Shown piece by piece: positions 25,405 through 48,005 of a DNA stretch of 64,000 nt. The position numbers and the translations under genes were made by a program. Every line of letters starts with the position of its first letter. Positions within the stretch are counted from its first letter, which is position 1. The stretch is taken from the NCBI GenBank assembly GCA_009760855.2, contig WPIO01000002.1:2455001-2519000 (forward strand), written 5' to 3'. The notes under the pieces are model-generated. The model worked only from the letters and a program-made list of their open reading frames with translations. It had not been told where the DNA came from and did not search any database. This stretch comes from Cristatella mucedo (taxonomy: Eukaryota > Bryozoa > Phylactolaemata > Cristatellidae).

Positions 25405-26420
25405 ACTGCCATGGCTAGCGCTAATGCCACAATCCATTACAATCCGCCACAACATGCCCTGAAATTGGATCTTCAACGTTCAAATTTTAATAACCGTATG
25501 CACTGCAGCGCACCGTGTTTAAAGTGCATCCACACAGTTTCAACAATCCGTTGCGCCCGTACAATCTCGGACAATGCACAGCAATCGATTGCTGTGACAC
25601 CCGCAGCGCCAAAATCCACAATAATCCACAGTAAATCCGCCAGAAATTTGACACACGAACCCCCAATTTTCATTGCATATAATATGTCACTGTTTTTTTG
25701 AATACTAACATTTTCAAACCATTTCGCACGTAAACTGTTGGGTAATGCACGGAGCAATCGACTGCAGTTGCCAGGGTCAATAACGAAATCTATTACAACC
25801 CATCGCTAATCCATCAGAAATTAATAGCTTCAAGCTCTTGTTTGGATTTCTTGCTTCATTACGCTAGGTTTACAGTCCATCCGTAAAAATCGCTTGCTGT
25901 TGGGAAAGGTTGTTATCGGGTGATGCACTGGGATAGAATGCAATGCGAATACTGCAATCCACCACAAGTAGACCAAAAATCAAAGTTAGAAGCTCCATTT
26001 TAGTTGAACATGAGAATGAATCATGATTACGGGGTGGGAACCAGTTTTATCGCCATTAAGTTAGTGCCGACGCAGTATAATACCCCGATCCATGTCACTA
26101 CCACACCGTTATTAATCCACAAAAATCCTTCACCACCACCCTGCGAATTCAAAGGACCATTATTCACCGCAAATGAACGACGCTAATCCACCAGAAAAGT
26201 CTTTTCCAAACTCCAAATTTGATTCAAGAAAAGACTAATTATTTTTCCTTACTCTGTAGACACCATTTTAAACCGTAGGACAAGTAAATCCATTGAGATG
26301 GGCGCAATCAATTGCAGTCGCTACGGCGAATACAAAAACCAAAAGCAATCCACCACAAATCCCCTGGTAATCCGATTCGCGGATGATAGTTGATAGTCGA
26401 TGCAATAACTATTGCACGAC
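25405..26420. repeat. Degenerate satellite-like array, period about 172 bp
   Basis: Blocks built on aatccaccacaaatcc-type sequence begin near 25408, 25580, 25752 and 25925 (spacing 172-173), then less regularly near 26094 and 26301. Each is near a caatcgattgcagt-type element. Units are strongly diverged, so this is an old array. Confidence 0.5.
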
Positions 26421-26546
26421 TAATCGAGCTATGGTACAAGACTAGGCACCGAAATTTCGCTTGATGGGCAAGCAATTTTTGGGTGTATATGCAGCCAAGG
26501 CCCTGCCCAGCCCCAAGGCATCCATTTGCTGTTGCATACCTCTGTA

Positions 26547-27470
26547 ATTATAATAATAATAATAATAATAGTATGTGTATACCCACTTCTCTAAAAGAAC
26601 CTAATCCAGATGCTTTAAAACTCGCTGCAATAGAGAAACAACGTAGACTTAATGACAAGCAAAGTACATGCGCAGACAAGCATGCACAACCACACAACTA
26701 CAATCTTATTATCGTAGAATGCATTCCTCTAGCACTCTAGGTGAACAAATTTTCTTTCTATACCCATTAAGCTTAACAATAAGTAGTCAATTGGTTAATG
26801 ATAACATGCACAGTTTCAGCAGTCATAAGTAGATCAGGGGTATTTCATATAGACCCAGCAAATGCTTAACAGAACAGGTGGATTTCCTGAATGCAGTAGA
26901 ATGTCAAACTCCAATAAGACATTTTTTATTGCTGTTAGTAGGACCACAGAACTTTATGATGCACTGAATCACAAACTTTTTAGTACATGTACCACAAGGG
27001 CAAGGTCACTGGCTTAATGAAAAAGCTGAGACAAATTGCTGCGTCTTTGGCTTTGACTTAAATGATGCGAATTAAAGTTAGTGTAAGCTGTGAATGAAGC
27101 CAGACTCGCGCTCCAGACTTTCTGTGCGTGAGAAGTTAAGGGTCCGGCCATTGAAAGATTTTAATTTAGTTCGAAGAACGGCGAGAAGACTGGAAACCAA
27201 TGAGCCGGTGGTGCAAGAGCGCACTGCAGAATCAGGTGGTTCGAGAACCCATGAGAGAGGTCGGATTGATTGGCAGATGCAAGCGTGCGTCGCGACCTGT
27301 CGGCTAGAGTGAGTACCCTGAAATCGATTCGATGCCTGCTAGCGAGTCAGTGCTGCTCAGACAGAAATGGTGGCATGTGGCAGCTACGCCGTTATTATCA
27401 CCTTGGTTCTGGCAAGCTGATCCAGAAACGCACGGCCCAGATTCACTCAAATAAAGAATTTTAGTCCAGA
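26547..27470 (-). pseudogene. LINE family A relic, 3' part
   Basis: Starts with (TAA)n at 26549-26570, the reverse of the LINE tail. It continues with diverged 3' UTR similar to 15150-15400, then RT-end remnants near 27150-27350 (reverse of the FGDRAFS/LHWL region). No intact frame. Confidence 0.55.
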
Positions 27471-27685
27471 AATTGTGATTCAAGAATCTCTGCTACAGCC
27501 GGTGCAGAATTTTCCGCCACGAAAGCTGAAGGCTATATAATACCGCTATGATGATGCTCTTATATACGCTGTACAAGTGCCTACAGTGACTTAGAGGAGA
27601 ATTTAGCCGTATTTCTCGTCTCGTAGTTTCAGAGCGACAGGGAACACCAAGTTTCAACAGCTTAGATATAGTAAAACAATACAAG

Positions 27686-27828
27686 TAATTTGTAATGTGC
27701 CCTAAGAGGGCTCAATCTCTAATCAGGTGCTTAACATATGCCACGGGCTCGAGCCTACGATTTGATCATCAGAAACATATACCTTGACCTTGGTCGAGGC
27801 GAGCATCTGAACCACTGGGTTAAGCAGT
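27686..27828 (-). repeat. SINE family 1 copy, reverse orientation
   Basis: The tail tttgtaatgtgccctaagag is followed by the core cgggctcgagcctacgattt and the head gcgagcatctgaaccactgg. Near complete, diverged. Confidence 0.75.
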
Positions 27829-28429
27829 TGCACTACTTTTTCCAACAGAAGAACTTCACATTCCGGCTATCACCTTCAATAGCTGTATAACTGTACTAAT
27901 CACAACAGAATTAACTGCTCTTTGAAGCTACAGCAGATTTTGTGAATGGCCGCCTGGGAATACAAGCGTCTGTACACGTGTCTGCCCGCTTAGGGAACGC
28001 AGCTCGATTTTACTTCTTTATGTTAACTGCAGTTCAGCAGCGATATGCAGCGGACAACTTGAAGAGTCTGTGCCTGGTCAATGCAGCACGTGGCACGACT
28101 AAAGGCCGTAGTCTACCGCAGGACTGACTGACTGCCCAACATATTATCGACTCAAGTGGCTAAAATCCCGCTCACGTTTTGCTACCGTTCGAGCTCTATT
28201 TCCGATTAAGAGTCAGGGAAATATTTCTCTATGCCGGTCAACGTAGGTTGTTTGTTTTTTGCACCTAAAGTTTGCTTTTCGATGTCAGTAAAATAGCTTA
28301 CTCTAAAACAATGCGACAGTACCTTACGTTGTAAACGAGATTGCTCCTCTGAGTATCCATAGTATACGCTCTCTTCAGATGGCCAACATTTTATTGCAGA
28401 CTTCATCCTTGCTAGGACTACTAATTTCA

Positions 28430-29640
28430 ATCTTGTGAAAGCTTACAAAAGATCAGGACTTTCTGTCCGTCGACTGGCATATAAAGATTATTGTGGATCG
28501 TGCCAATCCATCCTAGCTAATTCCAAGTCTAGCTTCTATAAAACATGGTTGAATTACTTGAATCTCAAATGCAAAACCCAAAATTATTGATTTTAACCTA
28601 TCAACCATTTTCATCAATCATACTCATACATCATTTTACCTTTGATCATTGCAGTGGCCTAGGGGATGTTTTTTCCACCTCCTATTAGGAAAAAAGTTTT
28701 TCCCAAAGTAACGTACCAATTGGACTCTTTGCACTCACCTCCTTGCTTTACTTGTCCAGCGTCAAGCCTGCTACTCATGACCTTTTCTTAAAGTTAAGCT
28801 CTCAATTATGAAACACTACTATCCCATTAGACCCTTACCTATTCTTGTCATACTGAGATGCAAAGTGTGCTGCTGACCTACATTACTACCGCTTATCACT
28901 ATGCCCTTTGCCTTCCTCGGGCCTTGTCCATTCTTCCTTTAAAAAAAGACTATTCTTAGGCCAATCATAGAAATCAAAATAGGACAGCGAGAACTTAAGC
29001 AATGGCCACCGCTAATGCCGTTCCTATCAGAGACACTGGAACGAGTTGCGGTATGTCAGCTAAACTCGTACATCGAAACTTAAAACTTGGCCAGTAAGTT
29101 CAAGTCAGATTTTAGGGCCAATCTCTCAACGGGGCACTCTTGCGTGTGTATTCCTTCTCAAAAATAGCGAGTCTCCCTGCTTTTTCCTGGATCTTTCGGT
29201 AGCGACTGATACTATCGATTATCAAATCCTTAGAGAGCACCAGTCGTCAGGCCATCGCATGCACTCCGTTGCAATTGTTTAGTCCTATCTCATCGTGCGA
29301 CGTCAGAGCATTGATTTTAACGAGCACCAGTAGTCCGGGTACTTTTAAAGTACCCGAGGGATCTGAGTTTGGTCTATTCTTTTCACAATTTATAATTATC
29401 TCTTGCTGATGTAATCGCCAAGCGAAATCTAGACTGCCCTTGCTATGCAGACACCACAAGTGTACCTATGCTTTTATTCCTCCCAACCCGTCAACCGTCA
29501 AAATGCTCAGCTCATTTGCAGTCTGTATTCCTGAAATTCACACTTGGATAGCAGCAAACTTGCTCAAATGTAATGGCGATGAAAGCTATTAAATATTTTT
29601 TAGTAAGTCCAGCGCTACTCGGAAATTTCTCCTCATTGCA
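28430..29640 (+). pseudogene. LINE family A relic, RT N-terminal to middle region
   Basis: Fragments in order: KRSGLSVRRLAYKDYC, LETLERVAVCQLNSYIE, LDLSVATDTIDYQILREH (decayed motif A), YADTT (decayed YADD) and HTWIAANLLKCNGDE. The order is collinear with CR1/L2 RT. Many stops and frameshifts. Confidence 0.7.
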
Positions 29641-29671
29641 TTTTCTCATTCAATGCGACTTTTTATATTTT

Positions 29672-29796
29672 TTTATGATTCATTTGCATAGCACCCTAAG
29701 AGAACTTAATCTCAATTGAGGTGCTTCGCATATGCTATGGGGCTCGACCCCACAACCTCGACCAGACTTTGGTTGCGGCGAGCACATTAACATGAG
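29672..29796 (-). repeat. SINE family 1 copy, reverse orientation
   Basis: The tail atttgcatagcaccctaaga is followed by agaacttaatctc, the core gggctcgaccccacaacctc and the head gcgagcacattaa. Confidence 0.75.
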
Positions 29797-30639
29797 TACT
29801 TAGTTATGCATGCTGAAATTAGACATGCTATCGTCACTAAACAGTTGACCTCCTTCGTTCCCAGCTCATTTAAAGTACCTAAAAATAGATATGCTTTCAA
29901 CCGGTTGCCATATAAATATTATATTAAGATGTAAGGTCATTGCAGTGGATGACCCTAGCTGGAAGCAAGTTCCATACTTTAATGCATAAGGTTTAATCAC
30001 CAAGTACTGCAATTTATTTCAAGGGACGGAAAATGGCTAGAAATGCTTAGGATAGGGCGATAAAAGAGCGCAGTAGTGAAACTAGGAATATTCTTATTAG
30101 TAAATAATAACGGCAATTACATTTTACATGCAAGCTCACAGTTGAAAAAACGGACACCCAGCCAGCGACTCGAATCCATTCGGCTATCATAAAGAATAGC
30201 ATACCTTTTTCTTACTGGGAAACATGAGCAAGCCATCCTAATTAACAAACTAGCATCAATTGATGTAGTGTACTTCTATATTGAAAAAAAAGAGAAACAC
30301 CTTAGCGGACAGGGCAAGTTCTCCTTTTGTAAAAGCCACTAGTACACGTTGATTTGTACTGCCGTGCGAAACTTGATGTTTTGAAAGCGCCGTCACAACT
30401 CTAATCAAATGGAAAAGAAAATCCTCGTGATACCGTACTGTGAACGAATTCAACTTACTCCCCTCGGAAAGGCTAATTTTTTGGCAGACTTTTTTACGAG
30501 GATTAAAATTTACTCCTGAATTTTACCGTTCGGTACACAATCTAAATCAGAGCTTTGCACATCCGGTGTCTCTTCAATTAGTGAGAGATTGAAGTGGATT
30601 GTGTGTTCTATTTGCCTGAGCCACTGTAGTCGAAGGCAG

Positions 30640-31020
30640 TGCATTGCATGAGAATGCGCACGAGATGTCAGAAACTTTTGTGGGTGACATTAAACGATAG
30701 CATAGTGTAATGTGTAATCAAATTTGTGGCTTCATCAAGATGACTCCACGCGAATTTGCTGTGGATAAAAGCGGATTACTGTGGACCGCGGTAATAGCCC
30801 GTATCTTTGCATGGGATTTTCATGAGAAGGCATGAGCGCAATTGCATGCAATTTGGCTTATCCATTATAAGTACTGTGTGCCACAAAATTCATTCGAAGT
30901 TCGAGCTTCGCGGCGCCAATTTCTGGTCGACTTTCGCTTATTAAGAGTAGATTGTGGTGAATTTTGGTGGACGATGGTGGATTGCTGCGGATTGCGGTTA
31001 TTTGCTGTCTCTGTTGGACT
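30640..31020. repeat. Inverted copies of the ~172-bp satellite-like motif
   Basis: Blocks gcggattactgtggaccgcg (~30770) and gtggtggattgctgcggatt (~30975), near 180 bp apart, are the reverse complement of the 25.4-26.4 kb motif. Ends just upstream of ATMIN exon 1. Confidence 0.4.
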
Positions 31021-31039
31021 AGAGCCTCCCAATTCCTCC

Positions 31040-31404
31040 CTGCCCTGTGGCTAGCGACCGTTCGACGCTGTAGCTGCAGAAAAGTAGATACTGGTTAAAG
31101 CCGCACGCCAGCTCCAACTCAACTGTTGATAAACGTGCACCGAATTCAACGCAGTAGCGATGGAATTCATTAAGAAAACATAAACAGTGTTCAAATGAGA
31201 TGCACTGAGAAATTCTGTTAAATTTCGGTTCTGTATTCCCCAGGGCTGCCAGTCTTATGGACTACTGAAGCTGCCAGCCGCGGCGCGCTGTTAGGATAGT
31301 GGGCAGGATACAGCTACAGCGACTACAGTATTTCTCATCATAGTCTCCGGACGCTAAGGGCCGAGCGTCGTTTCCTGACCGCGTACCAGTTTGGCTGTCT
31401 GGGC
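31040..31404 (+). promoter_or_regulatory. Presumed ATMIN 5' flank / 5' UTR
   Basis: Inferred only from position upstream of the ATMIN start codon. Slightly GC-richer patch at 31260-31290 (ccgcggcgcgctg). No TATA box or initiator could be assigned. Confidence 0.25.
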
Positions 31405-42490
<11,086 letters not shown>

Positions 42491-42897
42491 GCAGCACCTG
42501 CAAAGCTGGCGATGAAGACGTGCCTGCGAATCTGGCCTTGTGAATCTTGGCACAATCTGCAATTGTGCAAGTGCCTGTGTTTCCGAGGAAGGCAGCTGTG
42601 CAAGCCACCGTTTATTGTTGTGCTTGGTTCAAAGTGTTCACCGTTTCTTCTACGTCCGAGGAGCACATTGGCACGTGCTCCGACCGTGCACTTGGTGCTT
42701 ACAGAGTGCACGGTCAGATGAGCCCTGGTTGTTTGTGGTGACTTATTTAAAAGCCTACAATTTGGCATATCTTCCTTCACGGCTCTTAGAACACTAGGGA
42801 CGTCAGGAAAAGTGATGATGGGGCATGCTGACCATATTATTCTCCCAGCCAGCTTTCAGACTCATGATGTAGCAAGCCACTTTCTACATCGACATAT

Positions 42898-43055
42898 TGG
42901 TGATAGCCCAAGTGGTAAGGTGCCCACTCTTCACGATCGGGGTCGTAGTTTTGAACCCTGCAGTGGGTGATCCTTATTGCTAACATCGAGCGCTGGTGAT
43001 AGCCGTTAGGGCTCTTCTGCCGCTATATACGTGAGACTGTTAAATCAGCTAATAT
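42898..43055 (+). repeat. SINE family 2, plus orientation
   Basis: The A-box-like head tagcccaagtggtaaggtgc is followed by the B-box-like ggtcgtagttttgaaccct, cagtgggtgatccttattgc and the tail ggctcttctgccgctatata. Inserted 400 bp after the ATMIN stop. Confidence 0.8.
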
Positions 43056-43189
43056 AACAAGTATGGGTTGGTTGCAGTTGGTGGCTACTACTGTACAACC
43101 GCAGCTTTTGGCTGAAGTAGTGCATCGGAGTGGCTGACACGCGAGCTCCTACTTGAGCTAATTGACAAGTCAAGTTTCACTCCCATGTA

Positions 43190-43800
43190 GTCTGGCCATA
43201 ATGGGAGCCTGCCGTTCAAAAACGGCCTGTCATTAGATGAGCACATTCCCCCCCCCACACGTCAAGTCGGCTTATTTTCTGCTGAGGAACATGCTAAAAA
43301 ATTACGGCCTTGATGAGGGTGTAACCAAGCTAGTTTGCTCTTTTGTGGCATCGCGTCTAGATGGTTGTAATTCCTTTTATTCAGAACTCCTGACCTGTGC
43401 TCGTAATTGTCTGCGACCGGTATAAACTCAGCAGCTCGGCTTGCATGTCGTCAGCCGCATGACTGCCACGTCAAGATAATTTCTGTAATTCGCTTCGCCG
43501 GCTACCTATTAAGCATCGAATCGACTTTTAAGATGCTTTCTCCTTACCTACCCGTCGATTCACTGGCCTTCGGCACCAACCTTCGTATCCAAACTCGTTG
43601 CTTTTCGAACGTGGTCTCACAAAACGAATGTAGTCTCTACTTGGCATTCGGTCGTGTTGGCGTTCCTCACACTAAATTGAAATTTTTTAGTGATAGGGCC
43701 TACAGTTCGTATGCATCGACAGTCTGGAGCCTTATATTCCGGTTTCTGTCACCAGCTTCATTGGCTCGGCGTCATATTCAGTAGTCAGTCTCAGCGAAAG
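43190..43800 (+). pseudogene. LINE family A relic, RT C-terminal part
   Basis: Reads VKSAYFLLRNMLKNYGLDEG and LVCSFVASRLDGCNSFYSEL, matching the SAYFQLHNIAKI and [15 protein letters not shown] region at 15550-16095, with later frameshifts. Confidence 0.7.
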
Positions 43801-44767
43801 ACGCATCGTTCGGCTTAGCGTACTCTGGGTCCTATTAAAAAAAAAAAAAACAGTTTTTCCTGTCTGCCTTGCTTTCACGTTACTAATCAGGGGTCCTGCT
43901 AGCCAGCAGAACTGAATGTCTTGTTTTGCGTCTTTGCATGCTTGTCTAAGCAAAATACTTGCCTTGTCACTAACCCTTAGTTACTGATTCTCCTGCAGCG
44001 CTGCTTCAAGTGCCAGTGTAGACATTTGCTCTCTTCGGGAGCTATGCAAAAGACATAATTGTCTCTGCTCGGCAACGTGCAGTAACTGGGAGCGTTGACG
44101 CGGCGCCTCCCTGACTGAGGCTCTAGACTCCTTCAAGACCGTGCCCTTGTTCGAGGAAATACACGGAAGCTGCGAAGAATAGCCTCGCCCGGAAGGTCTC
44201 TCTAGCCCCGCCCCAATCAACTGCGGTAATCTCAATGGGGGTTATCGAAAAGAAATGACGGCCTTCTCTGCAAGTGGACTCCAAATCTGCGTATCGGAGG
44301 CGGTTCGCTCAGCTAATTCTAAAAAACATGTCGGGTCTCCTGACTCTGGAGAAACATGTTGAAGGTGGACACGGAAGGCACGCCGCCCTTCGTCCAAAAA
44401 ATCCGGCGACGCTCCATACTCCAGTCTAGCCTAAAGCTGCGAACCGAAGATACGCCGTCCTGAAGAGAAATTTGTTAATCTCGTCTAAAGAGAAACTGTC
44501 ACTCCTATTCGGCCATCTTGCCGTGCTCACCTTATGCGCCGTCCGGCAGGCCTCTTGTTTGTTTACTTGTCTAAGCAGAATTGCATCTGTATTCCTCTCA
44601 AGGAATAAGCGTATCTTCTAAATTAGTGCTAGACCCTTTCGAAACCCGCTCGTAACATGTACCCCGAATGCCTATATGACGCCAAGTAAAAACCTAGGGC
44701 TAGCGCCACCTATGCCCACCCCCTGGCGAAACGCCCCGACGCTTCGCCGAAGGTGGGCCCTTCGAGA
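43801..44767. other. Intergenic, nothing identified
   Basis: No supported coding region, SINE core or LINE frame. Mostly unique-looking sequence. Confidence 0.4.
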
Positions 44768-45269
<502 letters not shown>

Positions 45270-45270
<1 letters not shown>

Positions 45271-47000
45271 AGGTAGCCCGATGGCTACGTCCGTGCTAGG
45301 GCTCAAGTCGGCCTTTCCGGAGGCGCTTCAGATCCGAACGAATGTTATCTTGGCGCTGTAACGCTTCTCGCATACTTAATGGCATACTTGTCTTGTCTAC
45401 CTACGCTACCAGTGCTGGTTGGAATCGTAATAGTTTGAATACATTGTGTTCATGGCGCCTTTAGAGAACTAAATCTCTTGTGTAGGCTCGCTTGCGTGGG
45501 GAAACGAAGCAGCTCGATTGGCGAGCGATGAAATGCACGATTTCCGCTCGCACACGTGTACAAAGGACAATAATAAAATGATGTCGCGTGCCGCGAACAA
45601 GAAAACCTTAAATTAGACCTCGACTTTAGGGTAACTCTGCGGGCGGTCGCAGAGACTAGTCGTTCCCCAATCAATGGCACGGTCCAGAGCTTCGTCTGCT
45701 GAAGCGAGCTGATGTGATGCTAGATTATCTCGCGTCAGTTTTTCATTCCAATCGCTCAACAATTCGTCAGAATTTGTGGATGCGAACAGACGCGGCCGCT
45801 CCGGTGCTTTCGTGCTTTTCAGCCCTCCGAGTGACATCAGCGATCTGTCCCCCGCCCAAGAAGTTGTAGCTACTGTGACTTCGCGGCGTCGCACACGCTA
45901 GCGCCGCCGCTTCTAAGCCCCCCCCCCTTGACCCTTCATTGGTGGTGGGGGAGGTGTTAGCTCTGCTGCTGAGGCACGATAGACCGGAAAGAAGCGCCGG
46001 ATGAGCCAGGTGGTCTGGCAGGAAGCAGAGATTCAGATTCAGCGCCACCGGCGTAGGGCAACGGACGCGATTTTAGATCGGCTGCATAGAGCGGTGCTGC
46101 GGCGGCGGTGAGCTGACAGCGTCGTAGCAATGAGGCTGCGTCGTCGAAACAGTCTACCGTCATTTTGCGTCTGCGCCGCAATCTTCGCCACACCCCTGAG
46201 CAATCTTCTGTTCGTCGCAGAGCGTGCGTAGCTGTGCAATACGAGCACATTTGAGCTGCAGGTGCTCGTCTCACTGGGAGCTCTTTTCATTCTCTTTGTC
46301 CACATCTTCAGTTGCCAGCGGTTTACCGTCTGCTCTTCCTGCTTCAAAAGCAAGTTTTCCCCTGGGGTCTATGCAAGCACTGTGCACACCGCAGTCATTT
46401 TACTTAGGCGGAGACTCCACTTTACTCCGTCACGAAGGGAAAACGGCGCCCGATCTGGTCACCAAGTGTGACGCGCCGCTGCTTAGCATTCAGCGCCACG
46501 ATCCGCGCGTGTTGATAAGTTCCTTCTTGCACCACGCATGGGTCAATGACATTCATTTGACTCCGAAATAGTAGCTTAGTAAGTTTACTTAGAAGTCTCC
46601 ACGCACACCAAGGCCCCACCAGAGGGTTGCTGTGAGGAGGGTTCCGTAACCGGAGGATTACGTAATGACGTTTTTTGCACCGTAAAAGCGTACGAATACG
46701 ACATCGCTAACGCGATAAAGCGTCAAGTGCAACTTGGTTACCAACTAAGCGTCCGACTGCAGTCAGGTCGTGGGCTAATCAGCGTTCATCAAGCAGCAAA
46801 AAGACACGATACCGCGGAAGCGGGATTGTTCTTAGCACTGCTTAACATTCGATAATATTCGACTGCTTAATATTCGATAATAACTCACCTACATCTAAAG
46901 AGTACCCACGCCTGCCACCCTTAGAGATACGCGCGCTTACTATCAGCTCACGTCTTTCCTATCTCTCTCTCTCCAGCGACGCTTGCAGTACGACGCGCGC
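45270..47000. other. Intergenic or intronic, no supported gene
   Basis: A short SINE/LINE tail remnant (tttagagaactaaatctctt, ~45460) and several minus-strand ORFs at 45613-46353, none recognisable. If the ORF at 48006-49571 is a first exon, its downstream exons would be sought here. Confidence 0.35.
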
Positions 47001-47393
47001 AGAGGACGACGCAGCAGCAGAATCATCGAAGGCCGCGAGCGAGCGCGTCCGTAGACGCACGTGTGCGTTCGTAGAGCTTCGTTAAGGACCCGCGCGCGCC
47101 GTTTCTTCCTCCCCGTGCGGCGCGCGCACAGCTTCCATCCGAGGGCAGAGAGACTGCTGAGCGCCCCTCGCTCCCTCCTCCCCCCCCGCCCCCGCTCGCG
47201 CTCATCAGACGCGCCAGCCACTTCGCTCGCGGCGTCCAAGAGCCGGCCAAGCGCTAATTCCGACTACCGGCTCCGCCCGACTCTGACTAGAGCAGGTGCG
47301 CGCATTATCGAACTTGAAGTAAAGCGTAAAGAGTGACCGATCAAACGGCCTCGTTCGCGTAACAGCCGAAGAGCCACAGCGGCCACATCAGCG

Positions 47394-47446
47394 TCGACTG
47401 CTCGCAGCGAGCAGCAAAGGAAAAGCTGCTCGCTGCGAGCAGTCGA
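47394..47446. repeat. Perfect inverted repeat, 22-bp arms, 9-nt loop
   Basis: Left arm 47394-47415 and right arm 47425-47446 are exact reverse complements around aaaggaaaa. Each arm contains the smaller palindrome gctcgcagcgagc. A SINE family 2 tail-like sequence (aacggcctcg...aagagcc) lies just before it at 47343-47375. Confidence 0.9.
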
Positions 47447-48005
47447 ACGCACGTGACCGGGTTGGAGGAGTGCGAGTGCCGCGTCGCGGCCGGCCGGCCG
47501 CCCGCCCGCCAGCCAGCACATTGCGACTCCGTCCTGCAGCTCTAGAGAAGGCTCTTTTTAAGAGGTCAAGAGTCGGCGTATGAAAATCTATGTGTCCAAC
47601 CGCAAAGATCCGCCACTAAACTTGAGCGGATAACGCGGTTCGGCGACGTGAACTCGCGAGTAAGCGCTACTGCGGCGTGCGAGCGAACGACCGAGCAACC
47701 GAGTTTCTAGCGCTGCTGCACGCGGCGCTGACCTCGCACGCTCCGCCGCGACTAGATTTCGACACTGCTTTCTGACGTGGCGACAGCGCCCGGCGATAAA
47801 AAGTCTATTAAAAAAACGTAGCACCTCTCAAAGGTCGTACTCCGAACAGATCGTTCTGCCCGAGACTTGTGCAGAGCAACAAAGTGGCGACAGCGGCTCA
47901 AGTGCAGCGACGAGACAAAAAAATTGCATCGCTCCGCACCGGCGAGCGGTGGCCACCGAGCTTCCGCGACGGCGGCAGCGGCGCGACGGTGGACGGGCGT
48001 TCGTT

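Noticed and set aside
25405-26420. CRISPR array
   Set aside because: Periodic repeats with variable sequence between them, but the repeats are degenerate, the spacing is ~172 bp and the DNA is clearly eukaryotic.
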